Below, one piece after another: positions 6,878-12,980 of a DNA stretch of 22,977 bases (the first letter of the stretch is position 1; each line of letters begins with the position of its first letter). Origin of the DNA: Streptomyces diastaticus subsp. diastaticus. Lineage in GTDB: Bacteria; Actinomycetota; Actinomycetes; Streptomycetales; Streptomycetaceae. Below the pieces are notes generated by a model. It had not been told where the DNA came from. It did not search any database and was given only the letters and a program-made list of their open reading frames with translations. The DNA lies in contig NZ_BLLN01000007.1 in assembly GCF_011170125.1 (NCBI RefSeq), forward strand, positions 1 to 22,977, in the 5' to 3' direction. The translations under genes and the position numbers were made by a program.

Positions 6878-8293
6878 TTGAGCAGCACGACTGAGCAGGC
6901 CACCGGCGCGCGCACCTGGTCGGTGGCCGAGCACCTCGACGACATCCTCACCGCGGTCCAGCCCCTGGAACCCATCGAGCTGAACCTGCTCGACGCCCAG
7001 GGCTGCGTCCTCGTCGAGCAGGTCACCGTCCCGGTCGCGCTGCCCCCCTTCGACAACAGCTCCATGGACGGTTACGCGGTCCGCGCCGCCGACACCGAGA
7101 AGGCCTCGGACGCCTCCCCGGCCGTCCTCACCGTCATCGGCGACGTGGCGGCCGGCTCCAGCGGCACCGAGCTGACGGTCGGCCCCGGCCGGGCCGCCCG
7201 CATCATGACGGGCGCGCCGATGCCCCCCGGCGCCGACGCGGTCGTCCCCGTCGAGTGGACCGACGGCGGCACCGGCGGCGGGCCCGTCCGCGCCATGGCC
7301 CCGCACAGCGCCTCCCCCGAGGGCTCCGGTGGCCAGGTCCGCGTCCACCGGGCCGTCACCCCGCAGGCCCACGTGCGGACCCGCGGCGGCGACGTCTGCG
7401 CCGGGGACGTCGCGCTGGAGGCCGGGACGGTCCTCGGCCCGCCGCAGATCGCGCTGCTCTCCGCGATCGGCCGCCCCGCCGCCCGGGTCCGCCCGCGCCC
7501 GCGCGTCGTCGTCCTGTCCACCGGCAGCGAACTGGCCCAGCCGGGCGAGGAGCTGGCCGCCGGTCAGATCTACGACTCCAACAGCTTCGCGCTGGCCGCC
7601 GCTGCCAGGGACGCGGGCGCCATCGCCTACCGCGTCGGCGCCGTCACCGACGACGCCGAGACCCTCCGCGCCACCATCGAGGACCAGCTCATCCGCGCCG
7701 ACCTGCTCGTCACCACCGGTGGCGTCAGCGTCGGCGCGTACGACGTGGTCAAGGAGGCACTCACCGCCGTCGCCGGGGAAGCCGAGCCCGAGGAGGCGCG
7801 GGCCGAGCCGGGCGAGGGAGAGGACGGCGAGGAGGAAGAGCGGGCCTTCCACGGGGCCCACGTGGACTTCCGCACCCTCGCCATGCAGCCGGGCAAGCCG
7901 CAGGGCTTCGGCACCATCGGCCCCGACCGCACCCCGATCCTGACCCTCCCGGGCAACCCGGTCTCCTCGTACGTCAGTTTCGAACTCTTCGTCCGGCCCG
8001 CCATCCGCGCCATGATGGGGTTGCAGGAGCTGCACCGGCCCACCGTCCGCGCCACCCTGCTGCCGCCGCACGGCGCCGGCGAGGAGGCCGAGCAGCTCAC
8101 CTCGCCGGAGGGGAAGCGGCAGTTCCTGCGCGGTACGTACACCGGTGGTGAGCGGCCCGAGGTGCGGCCCGTCGGCGGCGCCGGCTCCCACCTCATCGGC
8201 GCCCTCGCCCACGCCGACGCCCTCATCGTCCTTCCCGAGGCGGCGACCGGGGCGGCGTGGGGCAGCGAGGTCGAGGTCGTCCTGCTCGGCTGA
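6878..8293 (+). CDS. moeA: MoeA/gephyrin-like protein (molybdopterin molybdenumtransferase; probable Glp orthologue)
   Basis: 471 residues, slightly long for MoeA (about 400-430). MoeA inserts molybdate into adenylylated molybdopterin. Visible: FDNSSMDGYAV (about 58-68), domain II RTRGGDVCAGD, the MoCF domain PRPRVVVLSTGSEL with TTGGVSVGAYD (from 279), LPGNPVSSYVSFELF (from 357) and a C-terminal beta-barrel ending ALIVLPEAATG. An acidic, low-complexity insert of about 26 residues (about 300-325, EAEPEE...GEDGEEEE) interrupts the MoCF domain. The TTG start is supported by GAGGAG ten bases upstream. Position between galU and rimJ/sepX matches the corynebacterial glp locus, whose product works in cell division with the membrane receptor GlpR, so a divisome role is inferred in addition to, or in place of, cofactor synthesis. 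A separate moeA elsewhere cannot be excluded. Confidence 0.9.
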   Translation: MSSTTEQATGARTWSVAEHLDDILTAVQPLEPIELNLLDAQGCVLVEQVTVPVALPPFDNSSMDGYAVRAADTEKASDASPAVLTVIGDVAAGSSGTELTVGPGRAARIMTGAPMPPGADAVVPVEWTDGGTGGGPVRAMAPHSASPEGSGGQVRVHRAVTPQAHVRTRGGDVCAGDVALEAGTVLGPPQIALLSAIGRPAARVRPRPRVVVLSTGSELAQPGEELAAGQIYDSNSFALAAAARDAGAIAYRVGAVTDDAETLRATIEDQLIRADLLVTTGGVSVGAYDVVKEALTAVAGEAEPEEARAEPGEGEDGEEEERAFHGAHVDFRTLAMQPGKPQGFGTIGPDRTPILTLPGNPVSSYVSFELFVRPAIRAMMGLQELHRPTVRATLLPPHGAGEEAEQLTSPEGKRQFLRGTYTGGERPEVRPVGGAGSHLIGALAHADALIVLPEAATGAAWGSEVEVVLLG

Positions 8294-8375
8294 CCGGACC
8301 CCGGTGCGGGTACGGTGGTCGCCCACACAGGCCGACATGGGCGCGGTGGGCCGCGGACCGGGAGTCGCACAGCAC

Positions 8376-8903
8376 ATGACAGCGTTTACACCGGGGGACA
8401 CCCCCCGCCCCCCTGAGCAGGGCCGGCTCACCCACCTCGACGAGGCCGGGGCGGCCCGCATGGTCGACGTCTCCGCGAAGGACGTCACCGCCCGCACCGC
8501 CCGCGCGAGCGGCCGGGTCCTCGTCTCGCCCCGCGTGGTGGAACTCCTGCGTGGCGAGGGCGTCCCCAAGGGCGACGCCCTCGCCACCGCCCGTCTCGCG
8601 GGCATCATGGGCGCCAAGCGCACCCCCGACCTCGTCCCGCTCTGCCACCCGCTGGCCGTCTCCGGCGTCAAGGTCGACCTCGCCGTCACCGAGGAGGCGG
8701 TGGAGATCCTCGCCACCGTGAAGACCACCGACCGCACCGGCGTCGAGATGGAGGCGCTCACCGCCGTCACCGTCGCCGCCCTCACCGTGGTCGACATGGT
8801 CAAGGCCGTCGACAAGGGCGCCGTCATCACCGACGTCCGCGTCGAGGAGAAGACCGGCGGCAAGTCCGGCACCTGGCGGCGCACCGAGGGAACCGTCGCG
8901 TGA
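8376..8903 (+). CDS. moaC: Cyclic pyranopterin monophosphate synthase MoaC
   Basis: Converts the MoaA product 3',8-cyclo-7,8-dihydro-GTP to cyclic pyranopterin monophosphate, early in molybdenum-cofactor synthesis. 175 residues, family-typical. Signatures: LTHLDEAGAARMVDVSAKDVTARTA near the N-terminus, GIMGAKRTPDLVPLCHPL (76-93) with the conserved lysine 81 and LCHPL, and TGVEMEALTAVTVAALTVVDMVKA (121-144) with an active-site aspartate at 140. ATG 8376 follows a GGGAG sequence by about 11 bases. An 82-base gap follows moeA, and its stop overlaps the mogA GTG by four bases (GTGA), indicating coupled translation. The N-terminal 17 residues are Pro-rich and outside the conserved fold. Confidence 0.95.
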   Translation: MTAFTPGDTPRPPEQGRLTHLDEAGAARMVDVSAKDVTARTARASGRVLVSPRVVELLRGEGVPKGDALATARLAGIMGAKRTPDLVPLCHPLAVSGVKVDLAVTEEAVEILATVKTTDRTGVEMEALTAVTVAALTVVDMVKAVDKGAVITDVRVEEKTGGKSGTWRRTEGTVA

Positions 8904-9421
8904 GCGCCGCGCCGTCGACGCCTCGCGCCCTCGTCGTCACCGCCTCCAACCGCGCCGCCGCCGGGGTCTACGAGGACCGCGGCGGGCCGCTCATCACCGA
9001 GGCCCTCACCGGCCTCGGCTTCGCCGTCGAGGGCCCGCGCGTCGTCCCCGACGGCGACCCGGTCGCCGAGGCCCTGAGCGCCGCGGTCACCGAGGGCTAC
9101 GACGTGGTCGTCACCACCGGCGGTACGGGGCTGAGCCCCACCGACCGCACGCCCGAGGCGACCCGTCCCCTGCTGGACCGCGAGATCCCCGGCATCGCCG
9201 AGGCCATCCGGGCCGAGGGCCTGCCCGAGGTGCCGACCGCCGCCCTCTCCCGGGGCCTCGCCGGGCTCGCCGGACGCACCCTCATCGTCAATCTTCCCGG
9301 CTCCACCGGTGGCGTCCGCGACGGCCTCGCCGTGCTGGGCCGCCTCCTGCCGCACGCCGTGGACCAGATCCGGGGCGGCGACCACCCCGCCGGCCCGCCC
9401 GCCCCGGGGAGCGCCCGCTGA
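8900..9421 (+). CDS. mogA: Molybdopterin adenylyltransferase-type protein (MogA/MoaB)
   Basis: 173 residues of the MoCF fold. It adenylylates molybdopterin ahead of MoeA-catalysed molybdenum insertion; MoaB and MogA are close relatives and cannot be told apart confidently here. Signatures: ALVVTASNRAAAGVYEDRGG (10-29), DVVVTTGGTGLSPTDRTPEA (68-87) with the molybdopterin-binding TTGGTG and D82, ALSRG (115-119) and VNLPGSTGG (130-138). The C-terminal tail is Pro/Gly/Ala rich. GTG start overlaps the moaC stop. Having moeA, moaC and mogA together argues that the cofactor pathway really uses this operon. Confidence 0.93.
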   Translation: MSAAPSTPRALVVTASNRAAAGVYEDRGGPLITEALTGLGFAVEGPRVVPDGDPVAEALSAAVTEGYDVVVTTGGTGLSPTDRTPEATRPLLDREIPGIAEAIRAEGLPEVPTAALSRGLAGLAGRTLIVNLPGSTGGVRDGLAVLGRLLPHAVDQIRGGDHPAGPPAPGSAR

Positions 9422-9438
9422 ACCCGCGGTACTGGCCG

Positions 9439-10041
9439 GTGGAACTGCGCGAGGGCGACGTGCTGCTCCGGCCGATCCGCAGGCGCGACCAGCGGGCCTG
9501 GCGCGAGATCAACCGCCGCAACCGCGACTGGCTGCGCCCCTGGGAAGCCACCATCCCGCCGCCCACCCCCTTCGGCCCCGTCATCCACCGCCCGACCTAC
9601 CGTCAGATGGTCCGCCATCTGCACAAGGAGGCCGGGGCGGGCCGCATGATGCCCTTCGTCATCGAGTACCGGGGCCGCCTCGTCGGTCAGCTGACCGTCG
9701 CCGGGATCACCTGGGGTTCGATGTGCTCCGCCCACATCGGCTACTGGGTGGACCAGGACGTCGCCGGGCGCGGCGTGATGCCGACCGCCGTCGCAGCCGC
9801 CGTCGACCACTGCTTCCGGGGCGTCGGACTGCACCGGATCGAGGTCTGCATCCGCCCCGAGAACGGGCCGAGCCGCCGTGTCGTCGAGAAACTCGGATTC
9901 CGCGAGGAAGGGCTGCGCCCCCGCTATCTGCATATCGACGGAGCCTGGCGCGACCACCTGGTATTCGCACTCACGGCGGAGGAAGTACCCGACGGTGTCC
10001 TGCGCCGCTGGCGCCGCGCCCGGCCCCACCCCACGGCCTGA
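9439..10041 (+). CDS. rimJ: GNAT acetyltransferase, RimJ/RimL type
   Basis: 200 residues in the GNAT fold that transfers acetyl from acetyl-CoA, in this subgroup to protein N-termini such as ribosomal S5; the actual target is unknown. Signatures: LLRPIRRRDQRAWREINRRN at the N-terminus, GYWVDQDVAGRGVMPTAV (101-118) with the acetyl-CoA pyrophosphate loop (DVAGRG, 107-112), and IRPENGPSRRVVEKLGFREEG (138-158), with N142 and S145 in the usual positions. GTG 9439 is the first standard start after the mogA stop. The codons just upstream would read NPRYWPV, which I associate with relatives, so an atypical start (CTG 9418, overlapping mogA) is possible. In mycobacteria rimJ directly follows moeA1; here moaC and mogA intervene. 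Confidence 0.9.
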   Translation: MELREGDVLLRPIRRRDQRAWREINRRNRDWLRPWEATIPPPTPFGPVIHRPTYRQMVRHLHKEAGAGRMMPFVIEYRGRLVGQLTVAGITWGSMCSAHIGYWVDQDVAGRGVMPTAVAAAVDHCFRGVGLHRIEVCIRPENGPSRRVVEKLGFREEGLRPRYLHIDGAWRDHLVFALTAEEVPDGVLRRWRRARPHPTA

Positions 10042-10263
10042 GGCGGGAACCACCGCTCCGCCGCGAAATCCGCACACCACAACCGTGATCACGGAAATAC
10101 GAATAAGCGTTCGAATTCTTTAGGGTTCGATCACCCGATTGTCGCGGAGTGCGATCGTCCGATCACATCTGTAGGAAAAAACTCTGGAGATATCAGCCAG
10201 ATCGTGCGACACACCGGTTCAATTGGCGGATGGCCCCGACGAAACCCCTCTACCGTGTGAGTC
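10042..10263 (+). promoter_or_regulatory. Regulatory gap upstream of sepX with palindrome and direct repeats
   Basis: This 222-base gap is clearly AT-richer than its surroundings from 10080 to 10200. It holds a perfect 12-base palindrome CCGTGATCACGG (10083-10094), two GTTCGA copies (10109-10114, 10125-10130), two CGATCAC copies 32 bases apart (10128-10134, 10160-10166), and the pentamer GACAC (10208-10212), which matches the WhiA core motif but is too short to mean much alone. A -10-like TACCGT (10251-10256) lies seven bases before the sepX GTG. The operators are unidentified. Confidence 0.4.
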
Positions 10264-11397
10264 GTGAGCAGCAGCGGCCTCATTTACGCAGTCATCGTGG
10301 GGGCCTGGGCCGCCTACTTGGTGCCCATGTGGCTCCGTCGGCAGGACGAGTTGAACGAAGCCCGTCCGACGGAACGCTTCAGCACCGCCATCCGGCTCCT
10401 GTCCGGACGCGCGGGGATGGAGCGGCGCTACGCCAAGGGTGCCGCCCAGGCCCGCGCCGCCGGCACCGGCGAGCCCTCCGGCGAGGGCGACCCGGCCGAC
10501 GGCGCGACCCGCGCCCCGGACGCCGGGACCGGATCGGTCGACGTCCGGTCCTTCGCCATGCCCCCGGTACGTGAGGAGCCCGCGCCGCCGCGCCGCACCG
10601 CGCCCCGGCCCGGGCAGCCTCCCCGGCAGGAGCGGCCCGCGCCGCAGCAGGTCCCCGCCCACCGCCCGGCCGATCCCGGCGCCACCGCGCGCGCCCGGCG
10701 CTCCAAGGTCCTCGCGCGCCGCCGCCGCACCACGATGCTCCTCTTCGTCGCCTTCACCCTCGGCGCGGTCGCCGCCGCCGTGGGCGGCCTCGCCCTCCTG
10801 TGGGCCCCCGCGATCCCCGCGATCCTCCTCAGCGCCTACATCGCCTACCTGCGCCGCCAGGAGCGCCGCCGCTTCGTCTACGCGATGGACCGCCGTCAGG
10901 CCGAGGTCGCCGCCCAGCACGTACGCGAGCGCGGCCGCCGCCGTGACCACCCCACCGAGCAGATCGAGGAGGCCGAGGAGCCCGCCCCGGCCCCCGACCC
11001 CGAGCGCACCGCGCTCGCCGCCGACCGCAGAGCACTGGTCGAGCAGACCGACCACGCCGAGTGGGTCGACCAGCAGCGCGCCCGCCGCCTGCCGGCCGAC
11101 GGGGACAGCTGGGACCCCGTCCCCGTCCCCCTCCCCACCTACGTCACGGCCCCCGTCGCCCCCCGCGCCACCCCGCCGGTCGACCTCGGCGCCCCCGACA
11201 CCTGGAGCTCCGCCCGTTCCAGCGCCGCCCCGGACACCGGCGGCGGCGAGGCCCCCGCGGGGGACGCCCCCGAGGAGCCCGCGGAGGCCGCCCCGGCCCG
11301 ACGTGCCGCCTCCGCCCGCCGCTCCCGCGAACGAGGCCGCACCCCCCTCTTCGACCAGTACGACGAAGGCGACCGCCCCCGCGCGGCCAACGAATGA
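10264..11397 (+). CDS. sepX: SepX/GlpR-like actinobacterial membrane protein of the division machinery
   Basis: 377 residues. An N-terminal membrane segment (about 5-24, LIYAVIVGAWAAYLVPMWL) is followed by a conserved short cytoplasmic stretch RRQDELNEARPTERFSTAIRLLS and GMERRYAKG. A Pro/Ala/Arg-rich disordered linker runs from about 60 to 150. Two closely spaced membrane segments follow (about 157-178 and 180-197), then basic LRRQERRRFVYAMDRRQAEVA and a long acidic/proline-rich tail. The N-terminal pattern and the position after galU-moeA-rimJ match Streptomyces SepX, Corynebacterium GlpR and, from memory, mycobacterial Rv0996. SepX supports septum formation in hyphae; GlpR is the membrane receptor of Glp. 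GTG 10264 has no clear ribosome-binding site and may be leaderless. The next gene is tRNA-Ala. Confidence 0.85.
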   Translation: MSSSGLIYAVIVGAWAAYLVPMWLRRQDELNEARPTERFSTAIRLLSGRAGMERRYAKGAAQARAAGTGEPSGEGDPADGATRAPDAGTGSVDVRSFAMPPVREEPAPPRRTAPRPGQPPRQERPAPQQVPAHRPADPGATARARRSKVLARRRRTTMLLFVAFTLGAVAAAVGGLALLWAPAIPAILLSAYIAYLRRQERRRFVYAMDRRQAEVAAQHVRERGRRRDHPTEQIEEAEEPAPAPDPERTALAADRRALVEQTDHAEWVDQQRARRLPADGDSWDPVPVPLPTYVTAPVAPRATPPVDLGAPDTWSSARSSAAPDTGGGEAPAGDAPEEPAEAAPARRAASARRSRERGRTPLFDQYDEGDRPRAANE

Positions 11398-11432
11398 GCC
11401 CCACCCCGGCCACCAGCACCGGATTACCGACC

Positions 11433-11446
11433 ACCCCGATCGGGGT
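11433..11446. repeat. 14-base perfect palindrome between sepX and tRNA-Ala
   Basis: ACCCCGATCGGGGT reads the same on both strands, 36 bases after the sepX stop and immediately upstream of the tRNA -10-like TAAAGT (11449-11454). It could be a weak sepX terminator or an operator on the tRNA promoter. The mirror copy is at 21204-21217. Confidence 0.5.
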
Positions 11447-11448
11447 GC

Positions 11449-11454
11449 TAAAGT
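11449..11454 (+). promoter_or_regulatory. Candidate -10 element of the tRNA-Ala gene
   Basis: TAAAGT lies 14 bases upstream of the mature tRNA 5' end. A TTACCG at 11424-11429 could be the -35, but the 19-base spacing is long, so only the -10 is called. Confidence 0.35.
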
Positions 11455-11468
11455 TTCACCCGTTGCAA

Positions 11469-11542
11469 GGGCCTGTGGCGCAGTCCGGTAGCGCACCTCG
11501 TTCGCATCGAGGGGGTCAGGGGTTCGAATCCCCTCAGGTCCA
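11469..11542 (+). tRNA. tRNA-Ala (anticodon CGC)
   Basis: A complete 74-base cloverleaf. The acceptor stem GGGCCTG/CAGGTCC (11469-11475 with 11535-11541) has a G3:U70 pair, the main alanine identity element, and discriminator A at 11542. The D stem is GCGC/GCGC. The anticodon stem CCTCG/CGAGG encloses loop TTCGCAT, giving anticodon CGC, which reads GCG codons. The T arm AGGGG-TTCGAAT-CCCCT carries the TTCGA motif. CCA is not encoded. A hairpin terminator follows at 11553. Confidence 0.97.
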
Positions 11543-11552
11543 CGCAAGTAAG

Positions 11553-11586
11553 AGCCCCTCCCGGGGTCACCCTGGGAGGGGCTTTC
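11553..11586 (+). terminator. Intrinsic terminator after tRNA-Ala
   Basis: AGCCCCTCCC (11553-11562) pairs with GGGAGGGGCT (11574-11583) around an 11-base loop and is followed by a short pyrimidine run TTTCT. It starts ten bases after the tRNA 3' end. Confidence 0.85.
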
Positions 11587-11649
11587 TGCTGTGCCGGTTT
11601 CCGCGCCGGCTCGCCCCATGGCTCAGGGAGCGGGGCGCCGAGGTTCTCG

Positions 11650-11980
11650 GTGCCGCCGCTGTCGGGGACCTGGGGCGTAGGGCCGTTCGGCAACGACGCG
11701 GCGGGGGACTTCTGCGGCGAGTCGGGGGCGTGGCCGAGAGGGAACGCCGCGAGGCCGTGCGTACCGCCTTCCTCCAGGTGCTCGACGGCGCCGAGGCGGA
11801 GGTCGACGCGTCCGAGACGCAGCGGGCGGTGGCCGCGGCCCTGCCTCGTCGCCGTGCAGTGCTCGGGCGGCGAGCCGGCCGGCCCCGTCCGCGGACCCGG
11901 GACGCCCCTGCCGGATCCGACCGGTCTGCGCGAGCTCGCCGGCCGCGCTCTGGAACGGATCCTCACGGAGCCCTCCTGGG
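11650..11980 (+). pseudogene. DUF4259-like gene remnant with two compensating frameshifts and a lost 3' end
   Basis: The opening GTWGVGPFGNDAAGDFCGE is the hallmark of DUF4259 proteins (small, about 130-140 residues, unknown function), which normally start MGTWG; here the nearest start is GTG 11650. The reading then shifts frame near 11721-11730 into GVAERERREAVRTAFLQVLDG and AEVDASETQRAVAAA. It shifts back near 11840 into CLVAVQCSGGEPAGP and LRELAGRALERILTEPSW. The 3' end is missing: after EPSW (11980) the sequence becomes a peptidase in another frame. Both palindrome copies carry exactly the same shifts, unlike the random differences near the turns, so real decay is more likely here, though a shared consensus error is possible. 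Confidence 0.7.
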
Positions 11981-12980
11981 CGCACACCCCCGGGGGACGT
12001 CGTCCGCGAGGCGGACCGCGCCCGGCAGGTCGCCGAGCGGTGCGCCGCCTCCCCCTCGGCGCCGCTCCTGCCGCACATCGGCACCGCCGACGTCGCCCGC
12101 GACATGGACCGGATCAGGGCGGCCCTCGGCGAGGAGCGGGTGTCCTACCTCGGTGCCTCCTGCGGCACGCAGCTCGGCACCGCGTACGCCTCGCTCTTCC
12201 CCGGACGCGGCGACCGGATCGTGCTCGACAGCAACCTGGGCCCCGGCGGGTACGACCACCGGGCCATGCGGCTGTCCGCCCGCGGGCTGGAGGACCGCTT
12301 CCCGGACTTCGCGGCGTACGTCGCAGCCCGCCCCGAGTACGGGCTCGGCACCACGCCGCGGCAGGTGCGCGCGACCTGCCAGGAGCTGGCCCGGCGGCTG
12401 GAGCGGGAGCCGGTCCAGGGCCGGGACGAAACGGCCTTCCGGGGCATCACCTACGACTGGCTCTACGCCGACGCCGACATGCCGGAGCTGGCAGAGATCC
12501 GGCAGGCGCTCGACACCGGCGGGCCGGTACCGGAACAGCCGCCCTTCCCCGGCCTGGAGGCGCTCAGGTCCGCGCGGTTCGCCGTGATCTGCGGCGACTC
12601 CCCGTGGCCGCGCACCATCCGGGAGTACCAGCGTGACGTGCGGGCCGACAGCGGGCGGTACCCCCTGCTCGGCGGCGCCACGGCCGACATCGGGCCCTGC
12701 GCCTTCCGGCCGCGTTCCTGGGTCGAGAAGCCCGTGCGCGTCGACGACCAGGGCCCCTCCAACCTCCTCCTCGTCCAGAACGAGCGGGACCCGGGCACCC
12801 CGCTCGCCGGGGCGAAGGCGCTGCGGCGGGCGTTCGGTGACCGGGCCGGGCTGGTCACCGTCGACCGGGGCGGCCACGGGGTCTACCCCTTCGGCGCCGA
12901 CCCTTGCGCCGACGACGTACCTGACCACCGGGCAACGGCCCGCGCGGGACCTCGCCTGCGCGGCCGAACCGGACGCGTGA
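11981..12980 (+). pseudogene. Tripeptidyl-aminopeptidase-like (S33, TAP domain) gene, 5'-truncated and frameshifted
   Basis: The reading starts abruptly as TPPGDVVREADRARQVAERC, then ADVARDMDRIRAALGE. The catalytic parts remain: GASCGTQLG with serine at 12158-12160 (usually GxSYGTxLG), NERDPGTPLAGA with aspartate at 12788-12790, and RGGHGVY with histidine at 12875-12877. The C-terminal TAP-type region ends GQRPARDLACAAEPDA, but is reached only by a frame change near 12913-12920. The signal peptide and the first 150 or so residues typical of these secreted Streptomyces peptidases are absent, replaced by the DUF4259 remnant. An uninterrupted frame continues past the shift into the next region but has no family resemblance. 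Both palindrome copies agree. Probably non-functional. Confidence 0.75.

Larger units (their letters stand above)
1..9501. repeat. Giant inverted repeat 1 (palindrome centred at 4751)
   Basis: Bases 1-4749 are the reverse complement of 4753-9501, with paired positions summing to 9501-9502. Every gene of the left arm (mogA, moaC, moeA, galU, cyclo-ligase, acylase end) reappears at the mirrored position on the other strand, and the galU, moeA, moaC and cyclo-ligase translations are the same in both arms. Visible arm differences are a one-base loss near 255 and a cluster between 4757 and 5035. At the axis is a short stem, GCTC-GAA-GAGC (4746-4756), so the turn has almost no spacer. Most likely a fold-back artefact; the left arm should not be counted as extra gene content. 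Confidence 0.97.

Noticed and set aside
6857..9385. Long open frame (842 codons) antisense to moeA, moaC and mogA, and similar antisense frames elsewhere
   Set aside because: Antisense frames stay open in very GC-rich genes; the translation is low-complexity Gly/Ala/Asp/Arg and the sense strand holds clear families.
9439..10041. Mobile element or insertion sequence explaining the inverted repeats
   Set aside because: No transposase, integrase, resolvase or target-site duplication is seen; the repeated units are whole chromosomal segments.
10080..10200. Small RNA or riboswitch upstream of sepX
   Set aside because: The stretch has short palindromes and repeats but no extended stem-loop architecture or known riboswitch signature; treated as a possible operator region only.
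10208..10212. WhiA binding site (GACAC)
   Set aside because: A five-base match is expected by chance many times in a window this size; noted but not called.
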